The position numbers and the translations under genes are program-made. From assembly GCF_001550095.1 (NCBI RefSeq), contig NZ_LRUC01000046.1:62001-126000 (forward strand): a DNA stretch of 64,000 bases, in the 5' to 3' direction. Below, piece by piece: positions 8,839 through 22,233 of this stretch. The DNA comes from Celeribacter ethanolicus. Lineage in GTDB: Bacteria; Pseudomonadota; Alphaproteobacteria; Rhodobacterales; Rhodobacteraceae. The number at the start of each line of letters is the position of its first letter. Positions within the stretch are counted from its first letter, which is position 1. The notes beneath the pieces were generated by a model, which saw nothing but the letters and a program-made list of their open reading frames with translations, ran no database searches and was not told where the DNA came from.

Positions 8839-9219
8839 TCAGTTGATCTGGTCTTCGATCTCTTTGGTGCGTGCGCGGGTCAGCTCGACCCGGCACGACC
8901 GGATTGCGATCCCCGTGCCGGAGCCGCCGCCAAAGCCCGCGCCGACAGAGTCGCATTGCGCATCGCGGTAGGTTTGCCACGCGGTTTGCGACGCTTCCAG
9001 AGCGGGCAGGGCCACATCGCGCCCGGTGATTTCGTCGAGCTCCTGCGCGGAGCTGCGGGCAAAGCCCAACATGATCTCGAGCGCCGCGTCTGCCCGCTTT
9101 TCGGTCTCGGCCACGCAATCGGCGATCTCGACCTGCGAGCCGAGGCCGATAGAGCATTCCGTCGACGGATCGGCAAAAGCAGACACTGGCAGGAGGGAGA
9201 TCAAAGCGAGGCGTTTCAT
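8839..9219 (-). CDS. LprI-like (DUF1311) periplasmic protein
   Basis: 126 aa with a signal peptide (MKRLALISLLPVSAFA). The mature part has the LprI pattern: an early Cys, a helical ADCVAETEKRADAALE stretch, then WQTYRDAQCDS, a glycine-rich GS segment and a late Cys before LTRARTKEIE. Some family members inhibit lysozyme; whether this one does is unknown. It starts one base after the mnmA stop on the same strand, so it is probably co-transcribed downstream of mnmA. The stop meets the end of the small cytochrome gene. Confidence 0.75.
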   Translation of the reverse strand: MKRLALISLLPVSAFADPSTECSIGLGSQVEIADCVAETEKRADAALEIMLGFARSSAQELDEITGRDVALPALEASQTAWQTYRDAQCDSVGAGFGGGSGTGIAIRSCRVELTRARTKEIEDQIN

Positions 9220-9220
9220 C

Positions 9221-10366
9221 TCAGCGTCCTTTCCAGATCCAGCCGCCGCCATAGATGCGCGGGCTTTCCGGATCGTAGAACACACAGGCCTGACCTGGCG
9301 AGACGCCTTCTTCGGCGGTCGCGAGTTCGACCTCCGCTTCGGTCTCCGAGATCGGGCGGACGATGGCCTCGCGTGGCGGGCGGGTCGAGCGCACCTTGAC
9401 GTCGAGCACCCATTCCTTGCGAGACATGAAGGGCTCATCGCCCAGCCAGTTGATCTCCCGCACCGGGATCGTCCGGGTCGCCAGCATGTCTTTCGGGCCG
9501 ACAACCACCTGCCGGTTGTCGACATCGAGTTTCACCACATAAAGCGGATCGGCCAGCCCACCGATGCCAAGCCCGCGGCGCTGGCCGATCGTATAGTGAA
9601 TGACGCCCTTATGGGTGCCCAGCACATTGCCGTTTTGGTCGACGATCTCGCCGGGTTCGGCGGCGCCGGGGCGCAGTTTCTCGATCACCTGTGCGTAATT
9701 GCCGTTGGGCACGAAACAGATGTCCTGACTGTCGGGCTTGTCCGCCACGGAAAGCCCGTATTTCGCCGCAAGCGCCCGCGTCGCATCCTTCGACGGCAAA
9801 TGGCCCAGAGGGAAGCGCAGATAGGAAAGCTGCTCCGGCGTGGTCGAGAACAGGAAATAGCTCTGATCGCGGTTCGGATCGGCGGCGGAGTGCAACTCCG
9901 GCCCGTTCTCGCCCATCACGCGTTGGATATAATGCCCGGTCGCCATGCAATCGGCATCGAGATCCTTCGCGGTGTTCAACAGATCCTTGAACTTCACGCG
10001 TTCGTTGCAGCGGATGCAGGGCACGGGGGTGGCCCCCGCCAGATAGCTGTCGGCAAACTCGTCGATCACGGCATCCTGAAAGATGTTCTCGTAATCGAGC
10101 ACATAATGCGGGAAGCCCATCTCCTCGGCGACGCGCCGCGCGTCATGAATGTCACGCCCCGCGCAACAGGCGCCTTTCTTGGCCAGAGCCGCGCCGTGGT
10201 CATAGAGCTGCAAAGTCACGCCGACCACGTCATAGCCTTCTTCGGCCAGTTGCGCCGCCACGACGGACGAGTCGACGCCGCCCGACATGGCCACGACCAC
10301 GCGGGTGTCCTTGGGGGGCTTGGCAAAGCCCAAAGAGTTCAGCGGGTGTGCGCCGTCGTCAAACAT
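9221..10366 (-). CDS. mnmA: tRNA-specific 2-thiouridylase MnmA
   Basis: ATP-dependent enzyme that thiolates U34 of tRNAs for Glu, Gln and Lys. 381 aa from ATG 10366, which has AGGA at a good distance on the minus strand; the TTG six bases further up overlaps that site. The PP-loop is [13 protein letters not shown] (residues about 23-35). The catalytic cysteines lie in [13 protein letters not shown] and [11 protein letters not shown]. The C-terminal beta-barrel ends near [18 protein letters not shown]. It is one of three tRNA-modification genes in the window, with gluQ and trmFO. Confidence 0.95.
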   Translation of the reverse strand: MFDDGAHPLNSLGFAKPPKDTRVVVAMSGGVDSSVVAAQLAEEGYDVVGVTLQLYDHGAALAKKGACCAGRDIHDARRVAEEMGFPHYVLDYENIFQDAVIDEFADSYLAGATPVPCIRCNERVKFKDLLNTAKDLDADCMATGHYIQRVMGENGPELHSAADPNRDQSYFLFSTTPEQLSYLRFPLGHLPSKDATRALAAKYGLSVADKPDSQDICFVPNGNYAQVIEKLRPGAAEPGEIVDQNGNVLGTHKGVIHYTIGQRRGLGIGGLADPLYVVKLDVDNRQVVVGPKDMLATRTIPVREINWLGDEPFMSRKEWVLDVKVRSTRPPREAIVRPISETEAEVELATAEEGVSPGQACVFYDPESPRIYGGGWIWKGR

Positions 10367-10430
10367 GAACAAATCCTTTCGGGAACTGCTCCGCTATATA
10401 AGAAAATTCGAGCTATTCTCAAGTCCCGGC

Positions 10431-10446
10431 TTCACCCCCCATTAAG
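10431..10446 (+). promoter_or_regulatory. Weak CtrA-like box upstream of sciP
   Basis: TTCA-N7-TTAAG, a degenerate match to TTAA-N7-TTAAC, 48 bases before the sciP start. On its own the match would not be convincing; position next to ctrA/sciP makes it worth noting. Confidence 0.3.
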
Positions 10447-10493
10447 AGGATTGCGGCACAAAGGCTGTGCAATTCAAGATGAGGGTGAGCGTT

Positions 10494-10772
10494 ATGTATC
10501 TCAAGAAAGTCGATGGCCCCCGTGCGGTGACCCTTCCCGATGGGTCGATCATGACCCGTGCCGATCTGCCGCCGAAGGACACCCGCCGCTGGGTCGCCTC
10601 GCGAAAGGCGGCCGTGGTGAAGGGGGTGGTCTTCGGCTTGATTCCCGTCACCGAGGCGCTGAAAATGTATGGATTGTCCGAAGAAGAGTTCAATTCGTGG
10701 AAAAATGCCATCACGGAGCACGGCGAAGCGGCGCTGAAAGCCACCTCTGTGCAGAAATATAGACAACCTTGA
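10494..10772 (+). CDS. sciP: CtrA inhibitor SciP (DUF1153 family)
   Basis: Small helix-turn-helix protein that in Caulobacter blocks CtrA-dependent transcription. 92 aa from ATG 10494, preceded by GAGGG nine bases upstream. The family core is clear: DGPRAVTLPDGSIMTRADLP, then TRRWVASRKAAVVKGV and YGLSEEEFNSWKNAI, ending LKATSVQKYRQP. A GTG at 10467 in the same frame would add nine residues without a good ribosome-binding site. It sits directly upstream of ctrA on the same strand with a separate promoter region between them, so regulator and antagonist are physically linked. Confidence 0.93.
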   Translation: MYLKKVDGPRAVTLPDGSIMTRADLPPKDTRRWVASRKAAVVKGVVFGLIPVTEALKMYGLSEEEFNSWKNAITEHGEAALKATSVQKYRQP

Positions 10773-10799
10773 GTTGAAATTCGAAAAAGGTTAAATCTG

Positions 10800-10815
10800 G
10801 TAACGTGTAGTTAAC
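10800..10815 (+). promoter_or_regulatory. CtrA-like box in the ctrA promoter
   Basis: GTAA-N7-TTAAC differs by one base from the CtrA consensus TTAA-N7-TTAAC, and the right half continues as TTAACCAT, the classic CtrA half-site octamer. It lies 73 bases before the ctrA ATG, so autoregulation is the natural reading. Confidence 0.6.
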
Positions 10816-10887
10816 CATTTTTAGCCATCTTCCTAACAAGCGAACGCAACAAGAACGTCATTGGAAGAAAAACGGAGAGCCAAGGTT

Positions 10888-11607
10888 ATGCGTATTTTGC
10901 TGGTCGAAGACGATCCCACCACCTCGAAAAGCATCGAATTGATGCTGTCGCACGCCAACCTCAACGTCTACACGACGGACCTTGGCGAAGAGGGGATCGA
11001 TCTCGCGAAACTTTATGATTACGATTTGATCCTTCTCGATCTCGGGCTGCCCGACATGAACGGCCATGAGGTGCTGCGGCAATTGCGCCTCGCGCGCGTC
11101 GACACGCCGATCCTGATCCTGTCGGGGGCCGACGATACCGAAAACAAGATCAAGGGCTTCGGCTTCGGCGCCGACGATTACCTGACCAAGCCGTTTCATC
11201 GTGAGGAACTGGTCGCCCGCATTCACGCCATCATCCGTCGCTCGAAAGGCCATTCGCAATCGGTCATCCGCACCGGCAAGATCGAGGTCAATCTCGATGC
11301 GAAAAACGTCTCCGTCGGCGGCAAGCCGGTGCATCTGACCGGCAAGGAATATCAGATGCTGGAGCTTCTGTCGCTGCGCAAGGGCACGACACTGACCAAG
11401 GAAATGTTCCTCAACCATCTCTATGGCGGCATGGACGAACCCGAGCTCAAGATCATCGACGTGTTCATCTGCAAGCTGCGCAAGAAACTCGCCAACGCCA
11501 CCGACGGTGCGAATTACATCGAGACCGTCTGGGGCCGTGGCTATGTGCTGCGCGATCCGGAACCTGGTAGCAGCCATGGCGACGAACAGATGGCGATCGG
11601 GGCCTGA
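10888..11607 (+). CDS. ctrA: Cell-cycle/motility response regulator CtrA
   Basis: OmpR-type response regulator, 239 aa. The receiver domain has the acidic pocket VEDDP (residues 6-10), phospho-acceptor Asp51 ([11 protein letters not shown]) and Lys in DDYLTKPFH. The winged-helix domain contains [20 protein letters not shown] and [16 protein letters not shown], almost diagnostic of CtrA. In Rhodobacterales CtrA typically controls motility, chemotaxis and gene transfer agents rather than replication. ATG 10888 gives the standard [10 protein letters not shown] start; the upstream TTG would add nine residues. Matching sites occur elsewhere in this window. Confidence 0.97.
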   Translation: MRILLVEDDPTTSKSIELMLSHANLNVYTTDLGEEGIDLAKLYDYDLILLDLGLPDMNGHEVLRQLRLARVDTPILILSGADDTENKIKGFGFGADDYLTKPFHREELVARIHAIIRRSKGHSQSVIRTGKIEVNLDAKNVSVGGKPVHLTGKEYQMLELLSLRKGTTLTKEMFLNHLYGGMDEPELKIIDVFICKLRKKLANATDGANYIETVWGRGYVLRDPEPGSSHGDEQMAIGA

Positions 11608-11631
11608 CGCCATCGGGCGAGATATTTGTAC

Positions 11632-11653
11632 CCGGCGGTATCTGCGCCGCCGG
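11632..11653 (+). terminator. GC-rich hairpin after ctrA
   Basis: CCGGCGG and CGCCGCCGG arms around a short loop, 25 bases after the ctrA stop. No T-run follows, so termination strength is uncertain. Confidence 0.4.
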
Positions 11654-11703
11654 TCCCGTAACCCGTCGAGACGTTTTCTCACCTCCGTGGATATCATACT
11701 GGA

Positions 11704-15990
<4,287 letters not shown>

Positions 15991-16088
15991 TTGGAACTCG
16001 CATCGCGTAATTCCATTTTGTTCGCGAATGTTCTCAAAAAGTTCTTTACAGGCCTCGGGCGATATGAGAACAAATTGGCAACAAGTCA

Positions 16089-16096
16089 TTAACCAT
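16089..16096 (+). promoter_or_regulatory. CtrA half-site octamer
   Basis: An exact TTAACCAT lies 16 bases before the ATG of the small membrane protein at 16112. The position 11 bases upstream reads GCAA, so a full-length box is not supported. Confidence 0.35.
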
Positions 16097-16111
16097 GATG
16101 CCGAGGATGCC

Positions 16112-16234
16112 ATGATCAACGACCTGAAATCCGTAGTCGCCCGTTCGCAAGCCACGCTGTTCGAAGATATGCTCGGAGCGGTTGCTTTGCTCGTCATCCT
16201 CATGGGAGGCTTGTCCCTGCCGGCTCTGCTCTGA
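16112..16234 (+). CDS. Small single-pass membrane protein, 40 aa, unknown function
   Basis: MINDLKSVVARSQATLFEDM is followed by a 20-residue hydrophobic stretch to the end. The layout is like the 43-aa protein at 1417. GAGG sits about six bases before the ATG. A longer in-frame ORF from 16028 exists, but that start lacks a ribosome-binding site. An exact CtrA octamer lies just upstream. Function is unknown; coding status is inferred from the ribosome-binding site and the amphipathic-plus-helix design. Confidence 0.55.
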   Translation: MINDLKSVVARSQATLFEDMLGAVALLVILMGGLSLPALL

Positions 16235-16377
16235 TCTCGCCTGATTGAGACACGATATTCCTATTCTGCCTGAGATCTGACCCCGACCCGCACTCCGGCT
16301 TTCTGCTGACATTCACCTGTTCCCGTCAGCGGTGGGCCTCATCCCACCGACCGCCGTGCGGAGCTCAGATCCGACTG

Positions 16378-16413
16378 CCGCCGCCTTCGCCCCGAAGTGC
16401 GGCGGTTTCTTTT
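16378..16413 (+). terminator. Strong terminator between the small protein and the chemoreceptor
   Basis: A 12-13 bp stem (16378-16389 with 16393-16405, one bulge) is followed by TTTCTTTT. It ends three bases before the stop of the converging chemoreceptor gene. Confidence 0.8.
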
Positions 16414-16415
16414 GT

Positions 16416-17822
16416 TCAGAACGTGTAAGCAAGGCGCAGCCCGCCCCAATGCTGCCCATCCGCGAAGATCGGCGCGGAGACATCCTTCATCATGACGAAT
16501 TTTCCGGCCCCCATGTCGCGGCGATAGACCTGCAACAGAAAGGGTTCGGTGTTACGCCCGGCCTTGAGCCCGACGCGGTCATCGAAGATGCGTCGGTTGC
16601 GGGCATTGGCAGCGTTCCAGGCCGTGTCCTTGCTCTGCGGCTGTGAGAATTTGCGGTTGTGCGTCGGCAGATAGCCGTTCGGGTCGATCGCCGCGCAGAA
16701 CACGACCTTTGGGTCGATCGACAGCATGGCTTCCTGAATCTCAGGCAGAACCTCGTCGGTGAATTGAGTGAACCGCGCCATATGCTGCGCCGGGTTGGTG
16801 CCCGCAAGTGGCACATAGCTCCGGTCGAACAGATCGGCACGCGAAATTCGGCCGGAGGCGAGGGCGCCGGTGAACAGGGCGGAGATCTCTGCTGCGGCCT
16901 GCCGCGTCTTGTTGATGAAGAACAGATCCTCGCTCGCGCCACCGAGGGCCACGGCGGTCTGGAAGATGGTTTCCGAACTGTCGACCAGCTTTTCGACACG
17001 CGTGTTGGCGATATGGATACCCTCCGCCGTATCGCGCGCGATGGTGCCGATCGTGTCGAAGGCGGGTTGGAATTTCTCCACCGCGTATTGAACTTTCTCG
17101 GCCTCATCCGCCATGGTCCGGGTGGCGGAATGGGTTTGGCGCACCCCTTCGGCAATGCCGGTCAGCGCGTGGTCCGCTTCGGTCGCATTGGCGATGACAT
17201 GGGAAGCGTCCGAAGACACGGTGCCGGCCTCGTCGCGCAGTTTCCCGACCCAGCTCGACAGGGTGGAGATATTCTCCTCGATCTCTCCCGCAGCGCGCGC
17301 GGTCTTCTGTGATAATTCGTTGATCGCCTCAGCCACGACGCCGAATCCGCGACCGCTGTCGCCAGCGCGCGCGGCTTCGATCTTGGCGTTGATGGCGAGG
17401 ATGTTCACCTGACGGGCGATGTCGGCGATATGGGCATTGTTGGCCTCGACCGCCTCGAGCGATTTCGCAACCCGTTCCATGCGTTCGGCCAGTTCCTGTA
17501 CCCATGCGGCGACGCTTTGCGATTTCTGCCCGCTCTCGCGCACGAAGGCCACCGAGCCCTCGACTTTCGCAAGCGTCTGATCGGTGATGCCGGTCACCGA
17601 AGTCAGAGCCTGACGCACGGTGCCATTGGCCGCCATCACCTCGGAGGCGGCGATCTGGGCCTCGCTCAACGTGCGGATCTGGTTTTGCGACTGACGGTCG
17701 ACCGTATCGAGAAAGCCGGCGATATCGACCACTTCGAAACCGAGACGGCCCGCATAGTCGGCAAGTTTCGTCATGCGCTGATCTGCGGGTTGGGCCCCGT
17801 CAAACTCGGGATTGGGAATCAT
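16416..17822 (-). CDS. Soluble methyl-accepting chemotaxis protein
   Basis: 468 aa with no transmembrane segment, so a cytoplasmic receptor. The signalling hairpin tip is AINAKIEAARAGDSGRGFGVVAEAI with flanking long coiled coils. The C-terminal domain (DRSYVPLAGTNPAQHMARFT… to …APIFADGQHWGGLRLAYTF) is a compact sensory module found after the signalling domain in alphaproteobacterial receptors; its ligand is unknown. Start 17822 has GGAGG five bases upstream on the minus strand; the ATG at 17849 places that site inside the ORF. A CtrA-like box lies 40 bases upstream. Confidence 0.9.
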   Translation of the reverse strand: MIPNPEFDGAQPADQRMTKLADYAGRLGFEVVDIAGFLDTVDRQSQNQIRTLSEAQIAASEVMAANGTVRQALTSVTGITDQTLAKVEGSVAFVRESGQKSQSVAAWVQELAERMERVAKSLEAVEANNAHIADIARQVNILAINAKIEAARAGDSGRGFGVVAEAINELSQKTARAAGEIEENISTLSSWVGKLRDEAGTVSSDASHVIANATEADHALTGIAEGVRQTHSATRTMADEAEKVQYAVEKFQPAFDTIGTIARDTAEGIHIANTRVEKLVDSSETIFQTAVALGGASEDLFFINKTRQAAAEISALFTGALASGRISRADLFDRSYVPLAGTNPAQHMARFTQFTDEVLPEIQEAMLSIDPKVVFCAAIDPNGYLPTHNRKFSQPQSKDTAWNAANARNRRIFDDRVGLKAGRNTEPFLLQVYRRDMGAGKFVMMKDVSAPIFADGQHWGGLRLAYTF

Positions 17823-17861
17823 GAACACCTCCGGATTGCTCCGGATCATGCCCCAAGGGTC

Positions 17862-17876
17862 TTACGCTTCGGTTAA
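17862..17876 (-). promoter_or_regulatory. CtrA-like box upstream of the chemoreceptor
   Basis: Read on the minus strand this is TTAA-N7-GTAA (plus strand TTAC-N7-TTAA), one mismatch from the consensus halves. It is 40 bases before the chemoreceptor ATG, a plausible activator position. Confidence 0.5.
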
Positions 17877-17893
17877 GCCCGTTCCAATTCGTC

Positions 17894-18346
17894 TCAGTCC
17901 GGGGTTTTCAGCCTGTCAAAACCGTGACAGGCGGCTGTGAGCGCCAAAAGAATGGAGGCGTGCCGATTTTTGAAATCGCGGGCGGGCAGGAGGGCCTCGA
18001 AGCCTTCGAACGGGGCGGAAGGCACGGGGCCATCCTGCTTGAGAAAGGCGGTCAACTCGTCGCGGGCGCGGATCAGCTCGGCTTCCGTGCGCCCGATGAC
18101 ATGACGCCCAAGTACGGAGGCCGCCGCCTGACCCAAGGCACAGGCCTTCACATCCTGCGCAAACCGGGTGACGCGCCCGTCTTCGACATCCATGTCCACG
18201 GTCACGGTCGAGCCGCAGAGCGGTGCGCGTTCCTTGATCGACACCATCGGCGCATTAAGCCGCCCCGTGAGCGGGATGTCGGCCGCCAGCGCCAGGAGCG
18301 TGCCGGAATAGAGCTGTGCAAGGTCAGTGGAGGAGGTCGCGGACAT
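17894..18346 (-). CDS. NifU/IscU-like iron-sulfur cluster scaffold protein
   Basis: 150 aa from ATG 18346, with AAAGG upstream on the minus strand. The N-terminal U-type scaffold features are AP-LCGSTV (first Cys) and VKACALGQAAASVL (second Cys). The third conserved Cys is in the C-terminal TAACHGF. It would hold nascent Fe-S clusters for transfer. It is divergently arranged with hisI across only 38 bases, so the promoters must overlap or be very compact. Confidence 0.85.
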   Translation of the reverse strand: MSATSSTDLAQLYSGTLLALAADIPLTGRLNAPMVSIKERAPLCGSTVTVDMDVEDGRVTRFAQDVKACALGQAAASVLGRHVIGRTEAELIRARDELTAFLKQDGPVPSAPFEGFEALLPARDFKNRHASILLALTAACHGFDRLKTPD

Positions 18347-18384
18347 GGTTTGCCTTTCGGGATCGGGTCTCATAGATAGGGCAA

Positions 18385-18804
18385 ATGCCCTCGTTTGGAA
18401 AGGACAGGCCCATGTGCAGTGCGACGTGCAGCGATGAGAGATTTGGCACATTCGATGCCGCTCAGTTGACATATGATGACAAGGGGCTGATCCCGGCCAT
18501 TGCGCAGGACCATGCGACGGGCGAGGTGCTGATGATGGCCTGGATGAACGAGGCCTCGGTGCGCAAAACGCTGGAGACCGGCAAGGTGACCTATTGGTCG
18601 CGTTCGCGTCAGGCCTTCTGGGTCAAGGGCGAGACCTCCGGCCACCTGCAAACGCTGGTGGATTTCCGCTTCGACTGCGACATGGATTGCATCCTCGTTC
18701 TGGTCAATCAGGCGGGGGCTGCGTGCCACACCAATCGGCGCTCGTGTTTCTACCGTTCGGTGCAGGACGGCGAGGCCGTTGAGTTGATGAAACCGATGAG
18801 TTGA
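18385..18804 (+). CDS. hisI: Phosphoribosyl-AMP cyclohydrolase HisI
   Basis: Third step of histidine synthesis, opening the adenine ring of phosphoribosyl-AMP. 139 aa from ATG 18385; an ATG at 18412 has a better AAAGGA site and would give 130 aa. Signature regions are [39 protein letters not shown] and the metal-binding DCDMDCILV with [11 protein letters not shown]. No HisE domain is fused to it. The TGA stop begins the left arm of a large inverted repeat shared with gluQ. Confidence 0.94.
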   Translation: MPSFGKDRPMCSATCSDERFGTFDAAQLTYDDKGLIPAIAQDHATGEVLMMAWMNEASVRKTLETGKVTYWSRSRQAFWVKGETSGHLQTLVDFRFDCDMDCILVLVNQAGAACHTNRRSCFYRSVQDGEAVELMKPMS

Positions 18805-18859
18805 GTATTTTGCCAGCAAAGGAACCCCGTTCCGTTTCCTTTGCTGCCCCAAATACTCA
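18802..18859. terminator. Bidirectional terminator built from two stop-linked repeats
   Basis: Arms 18803-18824 and 18836-18858 are near-perfect inverted copies (about 20 paired bases, three mismatches). hisI and gluQ converge here and the stop codon of each gene forms the outer end of one arm. A third single copy follows lpxB at 8129. Confidence 0.75.
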
Positions 18860-19711
18860 CAATCCGATCAAAGCTTTCACATCCTCAGGGGTGAGGCCCT
18901 CCTCGCGAAATTTCGAGATGGCTTTGGCGTCCGTGCGTTTGGCAAGCCGTTTGCCGTTCTCGTCACGGATCAGGCGGTGATGGTGGTAAGCAAGTTCCGG
19001 CAGATCCAGAAGTGCCTGCAACAGCCGGTGGATTTGCGTCGCCTCCATAAGATCGGCACCGCGCACGGCCTCGGTGATGCCCTGAGCCGCGTCGTCGATC
19101 ACCACGGAAAGGTGATAGGCGGCGGTGCCAAGCTCCTTGCGGGCCAGAACGATGTCGCCGACACCCTGGATCAGGTGATCCGCATCGAGGCGATGCGTTC
19201 CGGTCTCGTAGGGGCCGGTTTCCTGCCATGAGAATCGGCTCACATCCCCCAGATATGCAAGGCTTTTTGCCATATCGAGTCGGATCGCGTCGCCGGTGCG
19301 GAATGATGCCATGGCGCGGCTGCGACAGGTGCCGGGGTAAATCACCCCATCGGGACCCATTGGGGCACCTTCCTGCGGGGCCGACAGCGCGTTCATCACA
19401 TCGCGGCGGGTGCAGGAGCAGGGATAGATCAGGTCCAGTTCATCGAGCCTTTTCAGGGCACTTGCGTAAATGTCTTCGCGTGCCGTGATGTGCAGGACCG
19501 GCTCCGGCCAAGAGATCCCGAGCCATCTGAGATCGGCGTAGATCAGCGCCTCCCATTCCGGGCGGCAGCGGCTTGTGTCGCCATCCTCGATGCGCAGGAG
19601 AAAACGACCGTTTTGCTCCCGTGCGCGGGTGTAAGCGGTGAGCGCGGAAAAGGCGTGACCCAGATGCAGAGGCCCCGTGGGGCTAGGCGCAAACCGGGTC
19701 ACGTAGGGCAT
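18857..19711 (-). CDS. gluQ: Glutamyl-Q tRNA(Asp) synthetase
   Basis: Truncated GluRS-like enzyme that attaches Glu to queuosine in tRNA(Asp). 284 aa, lacking the anticodon-binding domain of real GluRS. The N-terminus is YVTRFAPSPTGPLHLGHAFSA with the HLGH class I motif. The zinc site is YPCSCTRRD with a later YPGTCR. The KMSKS-like element is NGKRLAKRTDAKAI. Its start overlaps the trmFO stop by one base, and both act on tRNA. Confidence 0.94.
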   Translation of the reverse strand: MPYVTRFAPSPTGPLHLGHAFSALTAYTRAREQNGRFLLRIEDGDTSRCRPEWEALIYADLRWLGISWPEPVLHITAREDIYASALKRLDELDLIYPCSCTRRDVMNALSAPQEGAPMGPDGVIYPGTCRSRAMASFRTGDAIRLDMAKSLAYLGDVSRFSWQETGPYETGTHRLDADHLIQGVGDIVLARKELGTAAYHLSVVIDDAAQGITEAVRGADLMEATQIHRLLQALLDLPELAYHHHRLIRDENGKRLAKRTDAKAISKFREEGLTPEDVKALIGL

Positions 19712-21057
19712 TAGGATTGCTCCTCAAGCCATTGATTGAAATCTTCTTTGGCGCGATCTGTGTACCCTTTGTAGCGCTCCTTGCGGCCTTTGCGACCGCC
19801 ACGCAGACCGTCCAGCGGCGGGAAAAGACCGAAGTTCACATTCATCGGCTGAAAGGTCTTGGCCTCCGCACCACCAGTGATGTGGTTGATCAGGGCGCCC
19901 ATCGCCGTGGTAAAGGGCGGCGGCGGCAGGTTGCGGCCCAGTAGTTCGGCGGCGGCCATGCGACCGGCGAGCAAGCCCATGGCAGCGCTTTCGACATAGC
20001 CCTCAACGCCCGTCACCTGACCGGCAAAGCGAATGTTCGGCCGCGATTTCAACCGCATCTGATCGTCGAGAAGCGTCGGCGAATTGAGGAAGGTGTTGCG
20101 GTGAATGCCGCCGAGACGGGCAAAGCTTGCGTTCTCCAAACCGGGGATCATTTTGAACACCTCAGTCTGCGCGCTGTATTTCATTTTTGTCTGAAATCCG
20201 ACGATGTTATAAAGCGTTCCTAACGCATTGTCGCGGCGCAATTGCACCACGGCATAGGCCTTGTCCTCGGGCTTATGGGCATTGGTCAGGCCGATGGGTT
20301 TCATCGGTCCGTGGCGCAGGGTTTCCCGCCCGCGTTCGGCCATGACCTCGATCGGCAGGCAACCGTCGAAATATTTCGCGGTTTCGCCCTCGTGGAACTC
20401 GGTCTTGTCCGCGGCCAGAAGCGCGTCGATGAAGGCCTCGTATTGATCCTTGGTCATCGGGCAGTTGAGATAGGCTTTCTGCTCTTCCTCGGTCTCGCCC
20501 TTGTCATAGCGGGACTGGAGCCAGGCGACATCCATATTCACGCTCTCGGCATAGACGATGGGGGCGATGGCATCGAAAAACGCCAGACGATCGGCGCCGG
20601 TCTCAGCCGCGATGGCTTCGCCAAGTGCCGGAGAGGTCAGCGGGCCGGTGGCGAAAATCCACATGCCCTCGGAGGGCAATTCGGTGATCTCGCCGTAGTC
20701 GACGGAGATGTTCGGATGGGCCTCAAGTGTGGCGGTGACGTGATCGGCGAAGGCCTCGCGATCCACGGCCAAAGCACCGCCTGCAGGCAGTTTGTGCTTG
20801 TCCGCCGTCGCCATGATCAAACCGTTGGCGGCGCGCATTTCCCAATGCAAAAGCCCCACGGCATTCTGTTCGTCATCGTCCGAGCGGAAGGAGTTGGAGC
20901 ACACCATCTCGCCGAATTTGCCGCTTTGATGCGCAAAGGTTTCGACCTCGGGCCGCATTTCATGCAGCACGACTTTGATGCCGAGATTGGCGGCCTGCCA
21001 TGCGGCCTCGGACCCGGCCATGCCGCCGCCGACGATGTGAAGTGTGTGTTCTGTCAT
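19711..21057 (-). CDS. trmFO: Methylenetetrahydrofolate-tRNA-(uracil-5-)-methyltransferase TrmFO
   Basis: Folate- and FAD-dependent enzyme making m5U54 in the tRNA T-loop. 448 aa from ATG 21057 (AGGA nearby on the minus strand). The FAD-binding fold opens with [16 protein letters not shown]. Family blocks include [40 protein letters not shown] and [12 protein letters not shown]. All signature parts are present, so the gene looks intact. It is co-directional with gluQ. Confidence 0.95.
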   Translation of the reverse strand: MTEHTLHIVGGGMAGSEAAWQAANLGIKVVLHEMRPEVETFAHQSGKFGEMVCSNSFRSDDDEQNAVGLLHWEMRAANGLIMATADKHKLPAGGALAVDREAFADHVTATLEAHPNISVDYGEITELPSEGMWIFATGPLTSPALGEAIAAETGADRLAFFDAIAPIVYAESVNMDVAWLQSRYDKGETEEEQKAYLNCPMTKDQYEAFIDALLAADKTEFHEGETAKYFDGCLPIEVMAERGRETLRHGPMKPIGLTNAHKPEDKAYAVVQLRRDNALGTLYNIVGFQTKMKYSAQTEVFKMIPGLENASFARLGGIHRNTFLNSPTLLDDQMRLKSRPNIRFAGQVTGVEGYVESAAMGLLAGRMAAAELLGRNLPPPPFTTAMGALINHITGGAEAKTFQPMNVNFGLFPPLDGLRGGRKGRKERYKGYTDRAKEDFNQWLEEQS

Positions 21058-21126
21058 GACGTCCTGCACCATTTTAGGATGGGGCTTAGTCGTGATGGCC
21101 CGGCATGGCAAGGCCGTGTCCTGCGA

Positions 21127-22233
21127 TCAGCCGTGTGCGGGGGCGGTTTGAAGCGGAACTTCGCGATAATCCCGGTTGGTTTTGCCGCTGATCCGCGCGA
21201 TACGCCGGTCGAAATTGCCCGTGGCGGGGGCCCAGGCCCCGTCCTCCAGCATGCCAGCTTGCGCTAGCTCATGGCCGAGTTGCGGGATGTCCAGCAGGCT
21301 GATGGATTTCGAACTGCGCACGGGGCCGTCGGCGATGTCCCATTCCCGGGTCACGGCATTCAGCACATGCGGGGTGATGTCGCAGAATGTCCTGAGTTGT
21401 GCCGCAATCATGTTCGCCGCCAACATGTCGGAGCGCCGGACGATCACCGCCGCATTCTGGGTCTTATGGCCGACGAAACCATAGAGATGCAGGGCCGATC
21501 CTTCGATGCTGACGATGTTCTTGGCCGCCTTGTAACGCGCGACCTGTGTGGCGATGTCGTGTTTTTCCGGAAAAAATTCTTCATAGCCCGCGTTGCGCAG
21601 GTTGTCGGACAGGGCGGTCTCACCGAGCGCCGCGCCCGCCCGCAGGGATAGGCCCTGTCGAGAAATGTAAAGGTTTTCCGGCCCCTCCGGCGCGACCTCC
21701 GGCAGAAAACTCCGATGGATGTAATCGCGAAATTCCGGCGCACCTTCGCCGAGTTCGTCCACCCCAAAGCCCTGGGTCGGGACGATCAGCTCGTCGACGA
21801 TGAGCGGTTCGGAGACGATCCGGACCGGAACCGGCAGGTTCAGGGCGTCGAATATTGCGGTTTGAAAGGGTTGCAGGTCATGCGGGGTATTGGGGCGCCG
21901 CGACAGGAACAGGATCGAGTCCATATCCGTGTCCAGATGATCCAGAGCCCAGAGGCGAGAGAGGGTTTCGCAGAGGAAATGCCCGAAATGGTGGTTCATC
22001 TGACCGCCGTAGAGATGTCTGCCCTGAAGACGCTTGGCGGGTGTCTCCCGCAGATTTTTCGTGCCCAGAAGGTAGTCTGCGCCGCGCTTGATGTTGGCGG
22101 GTTGGCAAAACGCCCCGGTCTTGTCGAAGACACCGGCCATATGCCGAAAGGCCCCCTCGCGCAGGGGCGGGATGATCCGCGCATCCATCAGGCGTGTCTG
22201 GGTCACATTCAGCATTTGGTCATAGGCGCTCAT
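21127..22233 (-). CDS. GT61-like (DUF563) glycosyltransferase
   Basis: 368 aa from ATG 22233; the start is uncertain because no strong ribosome-binding site is visible and a GTG at 22281 is in frame. The central pattern MNHHFGHFLCETLSRLWAL, then ENLYISRQG, a later IVSIEGSALHLYGF and a conserved C-terminal half fit the GT61/DUF563 family, which adds sugars to surface polysaccharides. The acceptor is unknown. It stands alone, 69 bases downstream of the divergent trmFO start and not in a polysaccharide cluster. Confidence 0.7.
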   Translation of the reverse strand: MSAYDQMLNVTQTRLMDARIIPPLREGAFRHMAGVFDKTGAFCQPANIKRGADYLLGTKNLRETPAKRLQGRHLYGGQMNHHFGHFLCETLSRLWALDHLDTDMDSILFLSRRPNTPHDLQPFQTAIFDALNLPVPVRIVSEPLIVDELIVPTQGFGVDELGEGAPEFRDYIHRSFLPEVAPEGPENLYISRQGLSLRAGAALGETALSDNLRNAGYEEFFPEKHDIATQVARYKAAKNIVSIEGSALHLYGFVGHKTQNAAVIVRRSDMLAANMIAAQLRTFCDITPHVLNAVTREWDIADGPVRSSKSISLLDIPQLGHELAQAGMLEDGAWAPATGNFDRRIARISGKTNRDYREVPLQTAPAHG

